64,000 bases of DNA from Draconibacterium orientale (GTDB taxonomy: Bacteria > Bacteroidota > Bacteroidia > Bacteroidales > Prolixibacteraceae): assembly GCF_000626635.1 (NCBI RefSeq), contig NZ_CP007451.1:2604001-2668000 (forward strand), in the 5' to 3' direction. The first letter of the stretch is position 1, and the number at the start of each line of letters is the position of its first letter. The notes under the pieces are model-generated. The model did not search any database. It had not been told where the DNA came from and worked only from the letters and a program-made list of their open reading frames with translations. The position numbers and the translations under genes are program-made. Of this stretch, positions 36,452-46,478 are shown piece by piece.

Positions 36452-39088
36452 ATGAGTCAGATGGAAATTCCGAGCAAGTACAACCCAGCCGAGGTTGAAG
36501 ATAAATGGTACAAATACTGGATGGATAACAAATACTTCCATTCCACACCCGACGAGCGCGAACCTTACACAATTGTAATTCCGCCGCCAAACGTAACCGG
36601 TGTGTTGCACATGGGGCACATGCTTAACAATACCATTCAGGATATTCTGGTCCGCCGTGCGCGAATGACCGGTAAAAATGCCTGCTGGGTGCCGGGTACC
36701 GACCATGCATCGATTGCTACCGAAGCCAAAGTGGTAAACAAACTGAATGCTGAAGGAATTGACAAGTACGATCTTTCGCGCGACGAATTTTTGAAACATG
36801 CCTGGGAGTGGACCGACAAACACGGGGGTATTATCCTGGAGCAACTGAAGAAACTGGGTGCTTCGTGCGACTGGGACCGTACAGCATTTACCATGGACGA
36901 AGCCCGCAGCGAGTCGGTAATCAAAGTTTTTGTCGATCTGTTTAACAAAGGAATGATTTACCGCGGTGTGCGTATGGTAAACTGGGATCCGGCAGCAAAA
37001 ACGGCACTTTCTGATGAGGAGGTGATCTACAAAGAAATGCAGGGTAAACTGTATTACCTGAATTATAAAATTGAAGGCGAAGAAGGTTTCGTAACCATTG
37101 CAACAACACGTCCCGAAACGATTCTGGGCGATACTGCCGTTTGCGTAAATCCAAACGACGAGCGTTTTGCACACCTGAAAGGTAAGCGCGTTTTGGTGCC
37201 GCTGATCAACCGTTCAATCCCGATTATTGAGGATGAATACGTTGACATGGAATTTGGTACCGGATGTTTGAAAATTACACCGGCGCACGATATCAATGAC
37301 TACGAAATTGGCCTGAGATATAACCTGCCATCCATCGACATTTTTAACGACAACGGAACGCTGAACGAAAAGGCAGAGCTTTATGTTGGTGAAGATCGTT
37401 TTGTTGTTCGCGATAAAATTGTTCCTGAACTGGAAAAAGCAGGAAACCTGGCAAAAGTTGAAGACTATACAAATAAGGTTGGTTTTTCGGAAAGAACAGA
37501 TGTGATCATCGAGCCAAAATTGTCGGCACAGTGGTTCCTGAAAATGGAAGAACTGGTAAAACCGGCTTTGGAAAATGTGATGAACGATACCATCAGTTTC
37601 CACCCACCGAAATTTAAAAATACCTACAAACACTGGATGGGCAACATTAAAGACTGGTGTATTAGCCGCCAGTTGTGGTGGGGCCACCAAATCCCGGTAT
37701 ATTACCTGCCCGACGGAACTTATGTTTGTGCCGAATCGGCAGAAGAAGCGCTGGAGTTGGCTAAAGAAAAATCAGGTAATGCAGAATTAACTGCTGCCGA
37801 TTTAAAACAAGACGAAGATGCTTTGGACACCTGGTTCTCAAGCTGGTTGTGGCCAATCTCGGTTTTCGATGGAGTTCGTGAACCGGAGAACGAAGAGGTA
37901 AACTATTACTATCCAAGTTCGGATTTGGTAACAGCACCCGATATTATTTTCTTCTGGGTGGCCCGAATGATTATTGCCGGTTACGAGTACCGCGATGATT
38001 TCCCGTTCAAGAATGTTTATTTTACCGGAATGGTGCGCGATGCACAACGCCGGAAAATGTCGAAATCGCTGGGTAACTCACCCGATCCGCTGGATTTGAT
38101 TGCCAAGTATGGTGCCGACGGAGTTCGTGTGGGAATGTTACTTTGTTCGCCTGCAGGTGGCGATTTGTTGTTCGACGAAAGTTTGCCGCAACAGGGAGCC
38201 GGTTTCTCAACAAAAATTTGGAATGCTTTCCGTTTGGTGAAAAACTGGGAGGTTTCATCGGAAATTGAACAACCGGAACATTCAAAACTGGCCATCGAGT
38301 GGTTTAAAAATAAACTCAGCCAGGTGGTTGAAACATTAAATGCACAATTCGACAGTTTCCGTATTTCGGAAGCATTGATGACGGTTTATACAACAGTGCG
38401 CGACGAGTTTTCGGGGTGGTTGCTCGAGATGGTAAAACCAGCCTATCAACAACCGATCGATGCAAAAACATATACCGAAATTCTTGAACTATTCGACCAG
38501 ATGTTGCGCCTGATGCATCCGTTTATGCCGTTTATTACCGAAGAAATCTGGCAATTGTTGGAAGAACGTAAGGAAGGCGAAAGCATCATGATCAGTCAGT
38601 TGCCAACCGAAGTAAATTACGATGCCGAATTGCTGGCAGCTTTTGAAGATGTGAAAGAAGCGGTTTCCGGAATTCGAAAAATCCGTAAAGACAAAAATAT
38701 TGCCTTTAAAGATGCGATCGATTTTTCGGTGCAAAAGGGCGATAAAGGTTTTGATGCCAAATTCAACAGTATTCTTATAAAATTGGGTAATCTTACCGAG
38801 TTGACTGCGGTTGACGAAGAAGTTAAAGGCGCAGCTTCATTCCGTGTAAAATCGACCAGCTTCTACATTCCGCTCGATGGATTTATTGATGTGGAAGAAG
38901 AATTGAAAAAACTGGAAGAGGAGTTGAAATACGCCAAAGGATTCCTGAATTCGGTAATGAAAAAACTGAGTAACGAACGTTTCGTGAATAATGCTCCCGA
39001 AGCAGTGGTTGCCAAAGAAAAAGCAAAACAAGCCGATGCCGAAGCCAACATAAAAGTATTGGAAGAACGCATTGCTTCAATGAAATAA
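36452..39088 (+). CDS. valS: Valyl-tRNA synthetase
   Basis: An 878-residue class I synthetase charging tRNA(Val), normal length. HIGH-type motif in [19 protein letters not shown] in [15 protein letters not shown], an editing (CP1) domain with [20 protein letters not shown], and a C-terminal coiled coil from about residue 810 ([16 protein letters not shown]). The start [20 protein letters not shown] is chosen at the first ATG after the promoter. Followed by a strong inverted repeat. Confidence 0.97.
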   Translation: MSQMEIPSKYNPAEVEDKWYKYWMDNKYFHSTPDEREPYTIVIPPPNVTGVLHMGHMLNNTIQDILVRRARMTGKNACWVPGTDHASIATEAKVVNKLNAEGIDKYDLSRDEFLKHAWEWTDKHGGIILEQLKKLGASCDWDRTAFTMDEARSESVIKVFVDLFNKGMIYRGVRMVNWDPAAKTALSDEEVIYKEMQGKLYYLNYKIEGEEGFVTIATTRPETILGDTAVCVNPNDERFAHLKGKRVLVPLINRSIPIIEDEYVDMEFGTGCLKITPAHDINDYEIGLRYNLPSIDIFNDNGTLNEKAELYVGEDRFVVRDKIVPELEKAGNLAKVEDYTNKVGFSERTDVIIEPKLSAQWFLKMEELVKPALENVMNDTISFHPPKFKNTYKHWMGNIKDWCISRQLWWGHQIPVYYLPDGTYVCAESAEEALELAKEKSGNAELTAADLKQDEDALDTWFSSWLWPISVFDGVREPENEEVNYYYPSSDLVTAPDIIFFWVARMIIAGYEYRDDFPFKNVYFTGMVRDAQRRKMSKSLGNSPDPLDLIAKYGADGVRVGMLLCSPAGGDLLFDESLPQQGAGFSTKIWNAFRLVKNWEVSSEIEQPEHSKLAIEWFKNKLSQVVETLNAQFDSFRISEALMTVYTTVRDEFSGWLLEMVKPAYQQPIDAKTYTEILELFDQMLRLMHPFMPFITEEIWQLLEERKEGESIMISQLPTEVNYDAELLAAFEDVKEAVSGIRKIRKDKNIAFKDAIDFSVQKGDKGFDAKFNSILIKLGNLTELTAVDEEVKGAASFRVKSTSFYIPLDGFIDVEEELKKLEEELKYAKGFLNSVMKKLSNERFVNNAPEAVVAKEKAKQADAEANIKVLEERIASMK

Positions 39089-39093
39089 TTCCA

Positions 39094-39132
39094 ATTAGTC
39101 ATAGTATGACTCTAAGTCATGCTATGACTAAT
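39094..39132. repeat. REP-like hairpin after valS, copy 1
   Basis: Two 18-base arms (starting ATTAGTCATAG and ending CTATGACTAAT) with one wobble around CTA. It begins 6 bases after the valS stop and may end its transcript. Its core recurs at 39163-39185 and 49483-49515. Confidence 0.8.
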
Positions 39133-39162
39133 TTCCTATATTCCCTGTATTTGTGATACCCT

Positions 39163-39185
39163 GATTCTAAGTCATGCGATGACTA
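39163..39185. repeat. Partial REP-like element, copy 2
   Basis: GATTCTAAGTCATGCGATGACTA repeats the right half of copy 1 with small changes (CTAAGTCATGC then ATGACTA). It lies in the 203-base spacer between valS and the next gene. Confidence 0.6.
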
Positions 39186-39291
39186 TTTTCTATGTCCCCT
39201 TAACATCTGTTAAAAACCCGTTAAATAGTGTTATCTTCAAAATGGTTAAATTCTTTTGCATAGATTTGCAAACGAATAGAATTACGCATTT

Positions 39292-40038
39292 ATGTATAGA
39301 TATTTACTGCTGCTATTAATCGTTTTGATGAGTTTTTCAGTTTGGGCGCAGGATGAGGAATATCCGGTTGATCCGATGTTGATTGAACTGAAAGCAAAAA
39401 TCCTGAGTTCATCCGACAGTTCAGCAGTTCCTTATGCCAACATTATTAATCACCGCACACACAGCGGAACGATAACCAATGGCGACGGAATTTTTACATT
39501 GGAGATGCTTAATATCGATTCGCTCGAAATCACTTCGGTGGGTTACAAAACTTTTATTCTGAAAGTGCCATCGTATTACACCGGCTACGAAATGCTGACT
39601 TTTTATATGGACCCTGTACTTTATAATGTTGGCGAAGTTACCGTTGAAGGCGAAGCCCGGCAGCTGGATTATTTCGAGCACGGAAATCCAACAGATCTTG
39701 ACCCAACCTTGAGAGGCGATGCATTTAACGAAAAACCTCCTATTATTGCAGCACTGGTAAGCCCTTTATCGTTTGCCCAATATTATGGGAAGCGCGAAAA
39801 ACGTAAACGCCAGGTACGCGAAGACATGGCGATAATGAAAAACTGGGACATGCACTCGAAAAACTACAATAAAGAAATGGTAATAAAACTTACCGGATTA
39901 AATGAGGCTTATGCCGATACTTTTATGATGTGGTTTAACGGGCAAAATGTTCTTCCTTATACCGCCTCTGAATACCAGGTGAGGGAGTCGATTGTACAAT
40001 ATTACAAGTTGTTTAAACTGGATTACGACATCGAATAG
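39292..40038 (+). CDS. Exported protein with carboxypeptidase-regulatory-like domain
   Basis: A 248-residue protein. Signal peptide LLLLLIVLMSFSVWAQ, then a CarboxypepD_reg-like (transthyretin-fold) domain at about 32-110 (AKILSSSDSSAVPYANIIN, GTITNGDGIFTLEM), usually found at the N-terminus of SusC/TonB-linked proteins but standing alone here. The C-terminal half is charged and without a recognised domain. It may be a surface or periplasmic assembly factor; function unknown. Confidence 0.75.
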   Translation: MYRYLLLLLIVLMSFSVWAQDEEYPVDPMLIELKAKILSSSDSSAVPYANIINHRTHSGTITNGDGIFTLEMLNIDSLEITSVGYKTFILKVPSYYTGYEMLTFYMDPVLYNVGEVTVEGEARQLDYFEHGNPTDLDPTLRGDAFNEKPPIIAALVSPLSFAQYYGKREKRKRQVREDMAIMKNWDMHSKNYNKEMVIKLTGLNEAYADTFMMWFNGQNVLPYTASEYQVRESIVQYYKLFKLDYDIE

Positions 40039-40323
40039 TTGAACGAGAAATTCGACAAATATTTAGATATTTGTTAATAAAATACAATCTAGTATTTATT
40101 TTGGTCATTCTTCAACTTTCATATTAGATATATAAAGATGTGTATATCTTTAAAATATAACTAAAATTACAAAATTGCTTACAATCTAGTTATTTGTAGT
40201 ACTTAGTGGTAGCGAACCATCAAACGCAATGTTTAGAATCACAATTTAAACATGTTATCCGGCATATACTTGTGGATTTTAATGGCCGTAACTTCGTGTT
40301 GCAATCATTTAATATTCAAAGTT

Positions 40324-41079
40324 ATGAAACAATTAATGTTTACCTTAATGGCTATGATTCTGGCCTTGGGAGTAGTAAGCGCAAGCGATTACAAAATCCC
40401 CTTAATAGGATCAAAAGCTCCAAAATTCAGTGCAAACACAACCAACGGAAAAATTACTTTCCCAAATGATTTCGGAAATAGTTGGAAAATTCTGCTAAGC
40501 CATCCAGCCGATTTTACTCCGGTATGCTCTTCTGAGTTACTTGAATTGGCACATCTGCAAAATGAATTCAAAAAATTGGGTGTTGAGTTGGCCGTAGTTT
40601 CCACAGATGATATCGTTTTGCACAAAATGTGGAAAGCTCACCTTGAGGAGTTGAACTACAAACAACGCGGAACCGTACATATCGGGTTTCCGTTAATTGA
40701 AGATCCCGATGCCAAGGTGTCGCGTTTGTACGGGATGTTACACGACGAGGAAAGCACCGACCGTGATGTAAGGGGAGTATTTATTATTGACGATAAAAAT
40801 ATTATCCGTTCGGTAAATTTCTACCCCGTAGAAGTAGGCCGGAATATGAATGAGTTTGTTCGGATGGTAGAAGCATTGCAGCTTACCGAGTCGAAATTTG
40901 TTTATACACCTGCTAACTGGCAGAAGGGCGACGATGTTATTGTGCCTTACTTACCGTATTCAACGGAAGAGCTTGAAGCAGATCCTAAATTGGCAGACAG
41001 GTATTATAGTGTTGGTAACCGAATGTGGTTTGAGCAGGTTGACGCATCAACTGCCAAGGTTGATAACGACGAGGAATGA
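40324..41079 (+). CDS. Exported 1-Cys peroxiredoxin (Prx6/AhpC-type)
   Basis: A 251-residue peroxiredoxin. The peroxidatic Cys is C68 in SHPADFTPVCSSE. Prx6-type features include the long C-terminal domain (ESKFVYTPANWQKGDDVIVP). Most Prx6 proteins are cytosolic; here residues 1-20 (MKQLMFTLMAMILALGVVSA) form a clear signal peptide, so action in the periplasm is expected. The frame is open to 40252 but the ATG at 40324 matches the signal peptide. The AT-rich 285-base upstream spacer probably holds the promoter; I see no exact -7 box. Confidence 0.9.
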   Translation: MKQLMFTLMAMILALGVVSASDYKIPLIGSKAPKFSANTTNGKITFPNDFGNSWKILLSHPADFTPVCSSELLELAHLQNEFKKLGVELAVVSTDDIVLHKMWKAHLEELNYKQRGTVHIGFPLIEDPDAKVSRLYGMLHDEESTDRDVRGVFIIDDKNIIRSVNFYPVEVGRNMNEFVRMVEALQLTESKFVYTPANWQKGDDVIVPYLPYSTEELEADPKLADRYYSVGNRMWFEQVDASTAKVDNDEE

Positions 41080-41123
41080 CAAAACGCAATTTTTTCATAG
41101 AAGCATGTTGAATTCAGACACTT

Positions 41124-41159
41124 AAAAAGGTATTTGCGAGATGCAGGTACCTTTTTTTT
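41124..41159 (+). terminator. Terminator after the peroxiredoxin gene
   Basis: AAAAAGGTA pairs with TACCTTTTT, with eight T. The rest of the 344-base convergent spacer (41080-41423) holds a second hairpin, AATGAAAG/CTTTCATT at 41265-41286, and otherwise nothing recognisable. Confidence 0.7.
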
Positions 41160-41423
41160 CTCCCTATATAAATGTTGAAGTAATACCAATTGTACTTTAT
41201 TTTGCCACATGGCAATAAGGAATTTTTATAAAAAAGAAAGCCCGGTTTAAACCAGGCCTTCCCAATGAAAGGGTAAACTTTCATTAATTTTTGCAATCAA
41301 ATAATAAACGCAGTCAATAAACGCGGTTTACTATTCTAATCTCCTTTAACAAGCAAGTGGTATTTTTGTTAAATATTAGTTCAAATTTTTATCGATATTA
41401 TATCGCCATTAAGCTAAAGTGGT

Positions 41424-42080
41424 TTAGCTGCCCATTTCGCTTTTCAGCAATTTAACCTGGTTGGTAAGTTTGGTAATCTGCTCGTCTTTTTCTTTTAGCT
41501 GATTTTGCAACTGCTGCGTTTCCGAACGAACATTATTAAGTTGGCCCTGCAGCGTACTTAGCTTATCATCGCCGGCTTTAATTTTACCTTCCAGAACTTT
41601 AGCTTCCTGGTTTAGCCTGTTAATTTCAAAGTTCTTCTGATCGAGAGCCGAGTTCTTTCCCGAAACTTCGCTTTCCAGCATGTTAACTTCATTTTGCAAC
41701 GATTTTATCGAGGCTTCTTTACTTTCCAGCGCGTTGGTTAAACGTTGTTTTTCAAAATCCAAATTAAAGCTGGTTTCCTGAAGCGATTCCTGTTTGCTGT
41801 TAAGTTCTTCGTTCAGCACAGCCATTTCTTTTTTCAGGTTGGCAATGTCTTGCTCTTTCATGGCATTGCTTTCCATCAACTCGTTTTTCATGGCTTCAAA
41901 ATCGGCAATTAAAGCTTTTATGCGTTCGGCTTTGGCGTTGTTCTCGGCATCGAGTTTTCGCGAAAGTTCTTCGGCTTTTAATCTGCCGGCTTCCATTTCA
42001 AGGTATTTCTTTTTCGAAACGCACGACGTCAGTCCAATTAAAACTACACTGATAACAAGAAGGATATATTTTCTACTCAT
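41424..42080 (-). CDS. Coiled-coil lipoprotein
   Basis: A 218-residue protein. The N-terminus YILLVISVVLIGLTSC ends in a lipobox (LTSC), so the mature protein starts with a lipidated Cys and then VSKKKYLEMEAGR. From about residue 25 to the end it is a continuous coiled coil with heptad Leu/Ile and many Glu/Lys/Gln/Asn. It may act as a periplasmic spacer or scaffold on the inner or outer membrane. No enzymatic motif. The ATG at 42080 is chosen over an upstream TTG-like extension. Confidence 0.85.
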   Translation of the reverse strand: MSRKYILLVISVVLIGLTSCVSKKKYLEMEAGRLKAEELSRKLDAENNAKAERIKALIADFEAMKNELMESNAMKEQDIANLKKEMAVLNEELNSKQESLQETSFNLDFEKQRLTNALESKEASIKSLQNEVNMLESEVSGKNSALDQKNFEINRLNQEAKVLEGKIKAGDDKLSTLQGQLNNVRSETQQLQNQLKEKDEQITKLTNQVKLLKSEMGS

Positions 42081-42102
42081 AACAATCTTTTTATGTTCAA
42101 AA

Positions 42103-42134
42103 CAAAGATACACAATAATAATTGGGTATTACAA
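42103..42134 (-). promoter_or_regulatory. Promoter of the coiled-coil lipoprotein gene
   Basis: Minus strand TTG (42134-42132), 21 bases, TATCTTTG (42110-42103): both parts of the Bacteroidota promoter are exact. The ATG follows 22 bases later. Confidence 0.65.
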
Positions 42135-42193
42135 CGTTTAAATAAGTGGGTGTGGTATTTATTTCTTACTTTTATTTTTTAAAATTGATGGTC

Positions 42194-43315
42194 ATGAAGA
42201 AAACAATTATATTCATTTTTACAGTTTTTGTTGCCCTTACAACGCTGGGGCAGAATGGTTCGAAAGTGGCGCACACCATTAAAGGGAAAGTGGTTGATGC
42301 CAATACAAATCGTCCGGTTTCATATACAAATATTGGTTTGGAAGGTACTTTTTTTGGTACCGCCAGCGATAGCGAGGGAAATTTTGAGTTGAAGATCCCT
42401 GAAGAGATGGTAGATAAATCCATTTACTTTTCGGCAGTGGGTTTTACCAGCAAACAATTTCCGGTAAAAGATCTTTTTACGAAAGAATTTGCAGTGGTAA
42501 AACTGGAGTCGCAATCGTATGATGTTGAGAAGGTTGATGTTGCCGCACAAAATAAAGTGTTGATTCGCATTTTACGCCTGGCTTCAGACAATATAAAGTA
42601 CAATTATGGTTCGGGGCCGTTTAATATGCACTTTGCTTATTCAAAAGAAAAGGCGGTTAACGGGCAGGTGAAAGCGCCACAAATTGCAACGGTATTGCTT
42701 TACGACGAAACAGGTTACACAAATCCTTCGAAAGCAGATGCTTTTAAGGCTCGGAACTATTCGGTTACAAAAGAGCAGAACGCCGATGATTACAGCTTTT
42801 CAAGCGCACAGTTACACCTCGATGATTTGTTGGGACTCGACTGGGTGCGCTCGGCATCGGGTATTTTAAGCCCTGCATTGTTAGGCAGCTATCAACTGGC
42901 ACTGGAAAGCCAACCTGTAATCGGCGGGAAAGAATATTGGGTGATTTCCTTTAGCCCGAAAGTACCTTCGCTGGCAACCACCGGCGACTATTATGCCGGT
43001 ACTTTTAAAGGAAAAGTTACCGTAAATAAAGAAGATTATTCGATTCTGAAAATTGAAGGCGAAGCAGTGGCGCCAAAAAATAACCGACAGGGCAGGGCAC
43101 TGGCAATCGGGCAAAACAATACCGATTTTTACAACGATGTACTTTACACATTTAACGTTGATTATCAAAATCTTTTACTGAAACGGGTAGCGCTGGATAA
43201 AACTTACACCTACAAGGGGAATAAAATTTCGGAGCAAGCGGTTTTGGAAATGAACCGGGCACACACCAATAATCTTACAGTTATTGATTCGCGCGATTAT
43301 TTTCCGGGAGAATAA
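42194..43315 (+). CDS. Exported protein with carboxypeptidase-regulatory-like domain
   Basis: A 373-residue protein. Signal peptide KKTIIFIFTVFVALTTLGQ, a CarboxypepD_reg-like domain at about 27-110 (IKGKVVDANTNRPVSYTNIG, GTASDSEGNFELKIPEE), then a ~260-residue beta-rich region containing KGKVTVNKEDYSILKIEGEA, as in outer-membrane-associated DUF5686-like or LolA-like barrels. It shares its first domain with the gene at 39.3 kb but not the rest. ATG at 42188 is an alternative start two codons earlier. Confidence 0.78.
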   Translation: MKKTIIFIFTVFVALTTLGQNGSKVAHTIKGKVVDANTNRPVSYTNIGLEGTFFGTASDSEGNFELKIPEEMVDKSIYFSAVGFTSKQFPVKDLFTKEFAVVKLESQSYDVEKVDVAAQNKVLIRILRLASDNIKYNYGSGPFNMHFAYSKEKAVNGQVKAPQIATVLLYDETGYTNPSKADAFKARNYSVTKEQNADDYSFSSAQLHLDDLLGLDWVRSASGILSPALLGSYQLALESQPVIGGKEYWVISFSPKVPSLATTGDYYAGTFKGKVTVNKEDYSILKIEGEAVAPKNNRQGRALAIGQNNTDFYNDVLYTFNVDYQNLLLKRVALDKTYTYKGNKISEQAVLEMNRAHTNNLTVIDSRDYFPGE

Positions 43316-43331
43316 TGACAGACGATCGGAA

Positions 43332-43376
43332 AACAAAAACAGGGTTGCGAATACAAATCGCAACCCTGTTTTTGTT
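43332..43376. terminator. Terminator after the 42.2-kb gene
   Basis: AACAAAAACAGGGTTGCGA pairs perfectly with TCGCAACCCTGTTTTTGTT around ATACAAA, followed by T-rich sequence. Confidence 0.9.
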
Positions 43377-43459
43377 TATAAAGGCCTTAGTGTCTGACAA
43401 ATCTTAAAGATTGCGTAGCGATGCTCGTGATAACGTACAATTAAAGGGGTTTGCACGAG

Positions 43460-43498
43460 GAAGGGTCGGTTGGTGGCTATGCCAGCAACCGACCCTTC
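43460..43498. repeat. Strong 13-bp-stem hairpin of unknown role
   Basis: GAAGGGTCGGTTG pairs perfectly with CAACCGACCCTTC, and the loop itself can pair TGGC with GCCA. It lies after the previous terminator and before the convergent adaptor gene. About 20 bases on, CACTGCGAACGTAGTGAAGC (43521-43540) is a second palindromic unit of the GCGA-ACG-AAGC type often dispersed between genes. Confidence 0.75.
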
Positions 43499-43591
43499 TC
43501 CCAAAAGCTAACAATATCGTCACTGCGAACGTAGTGAAGCAGTCTGTTTATCTGTAATTATTTTTAACCGGATAACTGTGATGAAAATTTC

Positions 43592-44905
43592 TTAATCCTC
43601 AGCAGTAAACAAATCCTCTTCATTAACCTTTTTAACCAGCATACTGTCTTTTAACGTTCTGTTGATAATGGTGTAAGGTGCAGTAACTACTTCATCACCT
43701 TCTTTTATTCCTTTCAGAATTTCAATGCTGTTGTTATCCTGAATTCCGGTTTCCACTTCGGTTTTCATTACGCGGCCATCGGCATATAAAAACACAACTT
43801 CCTGTTTTTCGTCGCGCTGAGCAGTGTTTTCATCGTCGGAATTATTTTCAGAATCAGTAGCCACTTCCTTGGTACCGCCGTTTTCTTTTTTAATCCGTGT
43901 TGTAACTGCCGAAATTGGTACCGAAATAACATTTTCGCGGGTTTCGGTAAGGATATCAACCGTAGCCGACATTCCCGGGCGGAAAGGATAAAGGTTGCCA
44001 TTCTCCGGATCGATCAAATCTTCGTACGAATCTTTTAGCAAAAGCACTTTTACATCAAAGTTGGTTACCTGATCGGAGCTGGTTCCGGTAACACTTGCCG
44101 AGTTGGCAATTTCGGTAACAATACCTTTGAATTTGCGGTTCAGGTAGGCATCAACTTCCACCAGCGCGGTGTCGCCTTTCATCACTTTTACAATATCGTT
44201 TTCGTTCACTTCAACCTGCACTTCCATTTTATTCAGGTCGGCAACGGTCATCATTTCCGTTCCCACCATCATACTGGTTCCTACCACGCGTTCGCCTTTT
44301 TCCACATTCAATGCCGAAATGGTTCCGGTAATTGGCGCATATATTTTTGTTTTTACCAGTTGCTCTTCCGCTTCATCGAGCGATGCCTGTGCACTCAATA
44401 CCGAATACTGTGCAGCGCGTACTTCGGCTTGTGCAACTTTGTACGCTGCCTCGGCCGATTCGAATTCCGAAACCGGGATTGTTCCTTTATCATACAATTG
44501 TTTGGAGCGTTTATACGAAAGTTCACTTTCAATTTGTTGAGCTTCGGCTTGTGCCAATCGTGCTTTCGATGAGTTTAAAGCGGCTTCCGATCGGTTTACT
44601 GCCGAAACATACATTTCGGGTTTTATCACACACAGTAATTTTCCCTGCTCAACCGCATCGCCGTCTTCAACATGCAGTTCAACAATCTCACCGGCCACAT
44701 CCGGACTTATTTTTACCTCAGTTTCCGGCTGAATTTTTCCGTTGGCGGTAATAAACTCGGTAATGGTTTTGCTTTCTACGGTTTCGGTTGACACTTTTAC
44801 GCTAACATCGCTGCCCAGCCATCCTTGCTTTTTGCCCACGATAAGCACAATAATGATTACAACCGCAACTCCAATTATATAAGGCAATGTCTTTTTTTGC
44901 TTCAT
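43592..44905 (-). CDS. Efflux RND/ABC periplasmic adaptor (MacA/HlyD-like)
   Basis: A 437-residue membrane-fusion protein. An N-terminal membrane anchor (YIIGVAVVIIIVLIVG), the lipoyl halves (SPDVAGEIVELHVEDGDAVEQG and YAPITGTISALNVEKGERV), a long alpha-hairpin at about 105-180, a beta-barrel and a membrane-proximal domain, with an acidic low-complexity insertion (TDSENNSDDENTAQRDEK). Such proteins join an inner-membrane pump to an outer-membrane channel. No MacB, RND pump or TolC-like gene is adjacent, so its partner lies elsewhere. Confidence 0.9.
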   Translation of the reverse strand: MKQKKTLPYIIGVAVVIIIVLIVGKKQGWLGSDVSVKVSTETVESKTITEFITANGKIQPETEVKISPDVAGEIVELHVEDGDAVEQGKLLCVIKPEMYVSAVNRSEAALNSSKARLAQAEAQQIESELSYKRSKQLYDKGTIPVSEFESAEAAYKVAQAEVRAAQYSVLSAQASLDEAEEQLVKTKIYAPITGTISALNVEKGERVVGTSMMVGTEMMTVADLNKMEVQVEVNENDIVKVMKGDTALVEVDAYLNRKFKGIVTEIANSASVTGTSSDQVTNFDVKVLLLKDSYEDLIDPENGNLYPFRPGMSATVDILTETRENVISVPISAVTTRIKKENGGTKEVATDSENNSDDENTAQRDEKQEVVFLYADGRVMKTEVETGIQDNNSIEILKGIKEGDEVVTAPYTIINRTLKDSMLVKKVNEEDLFTAED

Positions 44906-45030
44906 TTCAGTCAGCTGTTTTTGTTTATAGGTAAGAAATCGGTTTCTAAAATTACAAGAAAAATCGATTCCTGTGTATAATTTGTCAATCGGCAGCCAAT
45001 CGTTTTTTTGAAGATGGACGAAATTAAAAG

Positions 45031-45069
45031 AAAAAGGCTACCGGAAGTGTTATTTCCGATAGCCTTTTC
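45031..45069 (-). terminator. Terminator of the second aspartokinase gene
   Basis: AAAAAGGCTA and TAGCCTTTTC-type arms pair with an inner GGAA/TTCC around GTGTTA; the stem abuts the aspartokinase stop codon at 45070. Confidence 0.7.
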
Positions 45070-46320
45070 TTATTCTTTAATCAGCATTCGTGCCGTTAAA
45101 CGGCTATGCTGTTCCAGGTAAATATCTTTCTCTTTTACCATCCAGTCGAGTACCTCTTCGGTGTAGTGCCTGATGGTTACCAGCGTAAGATCGGTGTTGT
45201 ATCTGATATTGTAATCTGTTGAAAGTTCGCTGAAAATTTCTACCAGGTTTTCGTCCGAGGCATCGGCAACAATGTTCAGGTCGATGGCCGATTGCTGCAT
45301 TAACGTAACCTTTATCAGTTTTTCCATTAGAAAATTTACCACCCGCTCAATATCGTTGATTGAGATTATTGAGAAATCGAGTGCCGAAAGAGTGATTAAC
45401 ACCTGGTTTTCTTTCAGGATAAAAATTGGGGGCAGCTCAATTTTATGATCGATCTTGTGAATAACTGTACCCGGATTTTTAGGCTCAACAAACGATTTTA
45501 CCAGCAAGGGAATTCCTTGGTTGTGCAGCGGTTGCATGGTTTTTGGGTGAATAACTTTTGCTCCCGAGTGCGTCATCTCCACCGCCTCTTTGTACGACAA
45601 TTCGTTGATCATTACCGTGTCGCTCATTTTTTTCGGGTCGGCACTTAATACTCCCGGTACGTCTTTCCAAATCGATACGCTTTCAACCTTCAGAGAACTA
45701 CCAATAATGGCAGCTGTAAAGTCCGATCCCTCGCGGCCCAGTGTAGTGGTAAGGTTCGCGGTTGTTGAGCCGATAAATCCCTGGGTGATGTATAAGCTGG
45801 TATCGGAAAAGTTAAATTCCTCGCGAATCAACTCGCCGGTCCATTCCCAGTCAACGCGTGCATCGCGGAACGTGTCATCTGTTTTCAGGCAGGTACGAAT
45901 GTCCATCCAGGTATTTTTATAGCCGGTGGCGGTAATGTAATCGCTTACAATTCGGGTAGAAATGAGCTCTCCAAAGCAGATAATCTGGTCGTATTCAAAA
46001 TTAAAATCGTACGACGGACGTGAATTCAGTTTGTGTTCCAGCTCGCTAAACAATTCGTAAACGCCCTGTGGCATTCCTTTTTCGCCAAACAAATCGCCAA
46101 TAATTTCAATGTGGTAGTTTTTAAAAGTATTGAAGATCGACCATTTTTCGTTGTTGCTGTTAAAGTAGGCTTTTATCAATGTTTCCAGCAAATCGGTACT
46201 TTTTCCCATGGCCGAAATAACCACGGCAAGGTTTCCGCTTTCGCTTTTAATAATTTCAAATACATTTTTTACTGCGGCCGCATCTTTTACCGATGCTCCT
46301 CCAAATTTAAATACCTTCAT
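45070..46320 (-). CDS. Second aspartate kinase-like protein
   Basis: A 416-residue aspartokinase-family protein (KVFKFGGASVKDAAAVKNV, LGREGSDFTAAIIG, HSGAKVIHPKTMQPL). It differs from the canonical enzyme at 3.4 kb: the N-terminal motif has GGAS instead of GGTS, and the C-terminal ACT region is divergent. Key glycine-rich and acidic residues are present, so activity is plausible. Having two isoforms would allow separate feedback control by lysine and threonine or methionine. The longer TTG-started frame to 46347 overlaps the promoter region and is rejected. Confidence 0.88.
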   Translation of the reverse strand: MKVFKFGGASVKDAAAVKNVFEIIKSESGNLAVVISAMGKSTDLLETLIKAYFNSNNEKWSIFNTFKNYHIEIIGDLFGEKGMPQGVYELFSELEHKLNSRPSYDFNFEYDQIICFGELISTRIVSDYITATGYKNTWMDIRTCLKTDDTFRDARVDWEWTGELIREEFNFSDTSLYITQGFIGSTTANLTTTLGREGSDFTAAIIGSSLKVESVSIWKDVPGVLSADPKKMSDTVMINELSYKEAVEMTHSGAKVIHPKTMQPLHNQGIPLLVKSFVEPKNPGTVIHKIDHKIELPPIFILKENQVLITLSALDFSIISINDIERVVNFLMEKLIKVTLMQQSAIDLNIVADASDENLVEIFSELSTDYNIRYNTDLTLVTIRHYTEEVLDWMVKEKDIYLEQHSRLTARMLIKE

Positions 46321-46371
46321 AAAAATTGACTTTAAGCTTTTGAGCAATGCGCTACGAGCTGTTTAACCTTG

Positions 46372-46379
46372 CAAATCTA
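46372..46379 (-). promoter_or_regulatory. -7 box of the second aspartokinase gene
   Basis: Minus strand TAGATTTG, an exact match, 52 bases before the ATG. A small inverted repeat TGAACA/TGTTCA (46391-46409) lies just upstream and could bind a regulator. Confidence 0.5.
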
Positions 46380-46478
46380 TATTTTTTGAATGAACAATAT
46401 ACATGTTCACATGGGAAATCAATTTACTAAAAATGTTAATTTAGGTGCCTTCAAAAAAAACACTTTGAAAAGGTAAGT

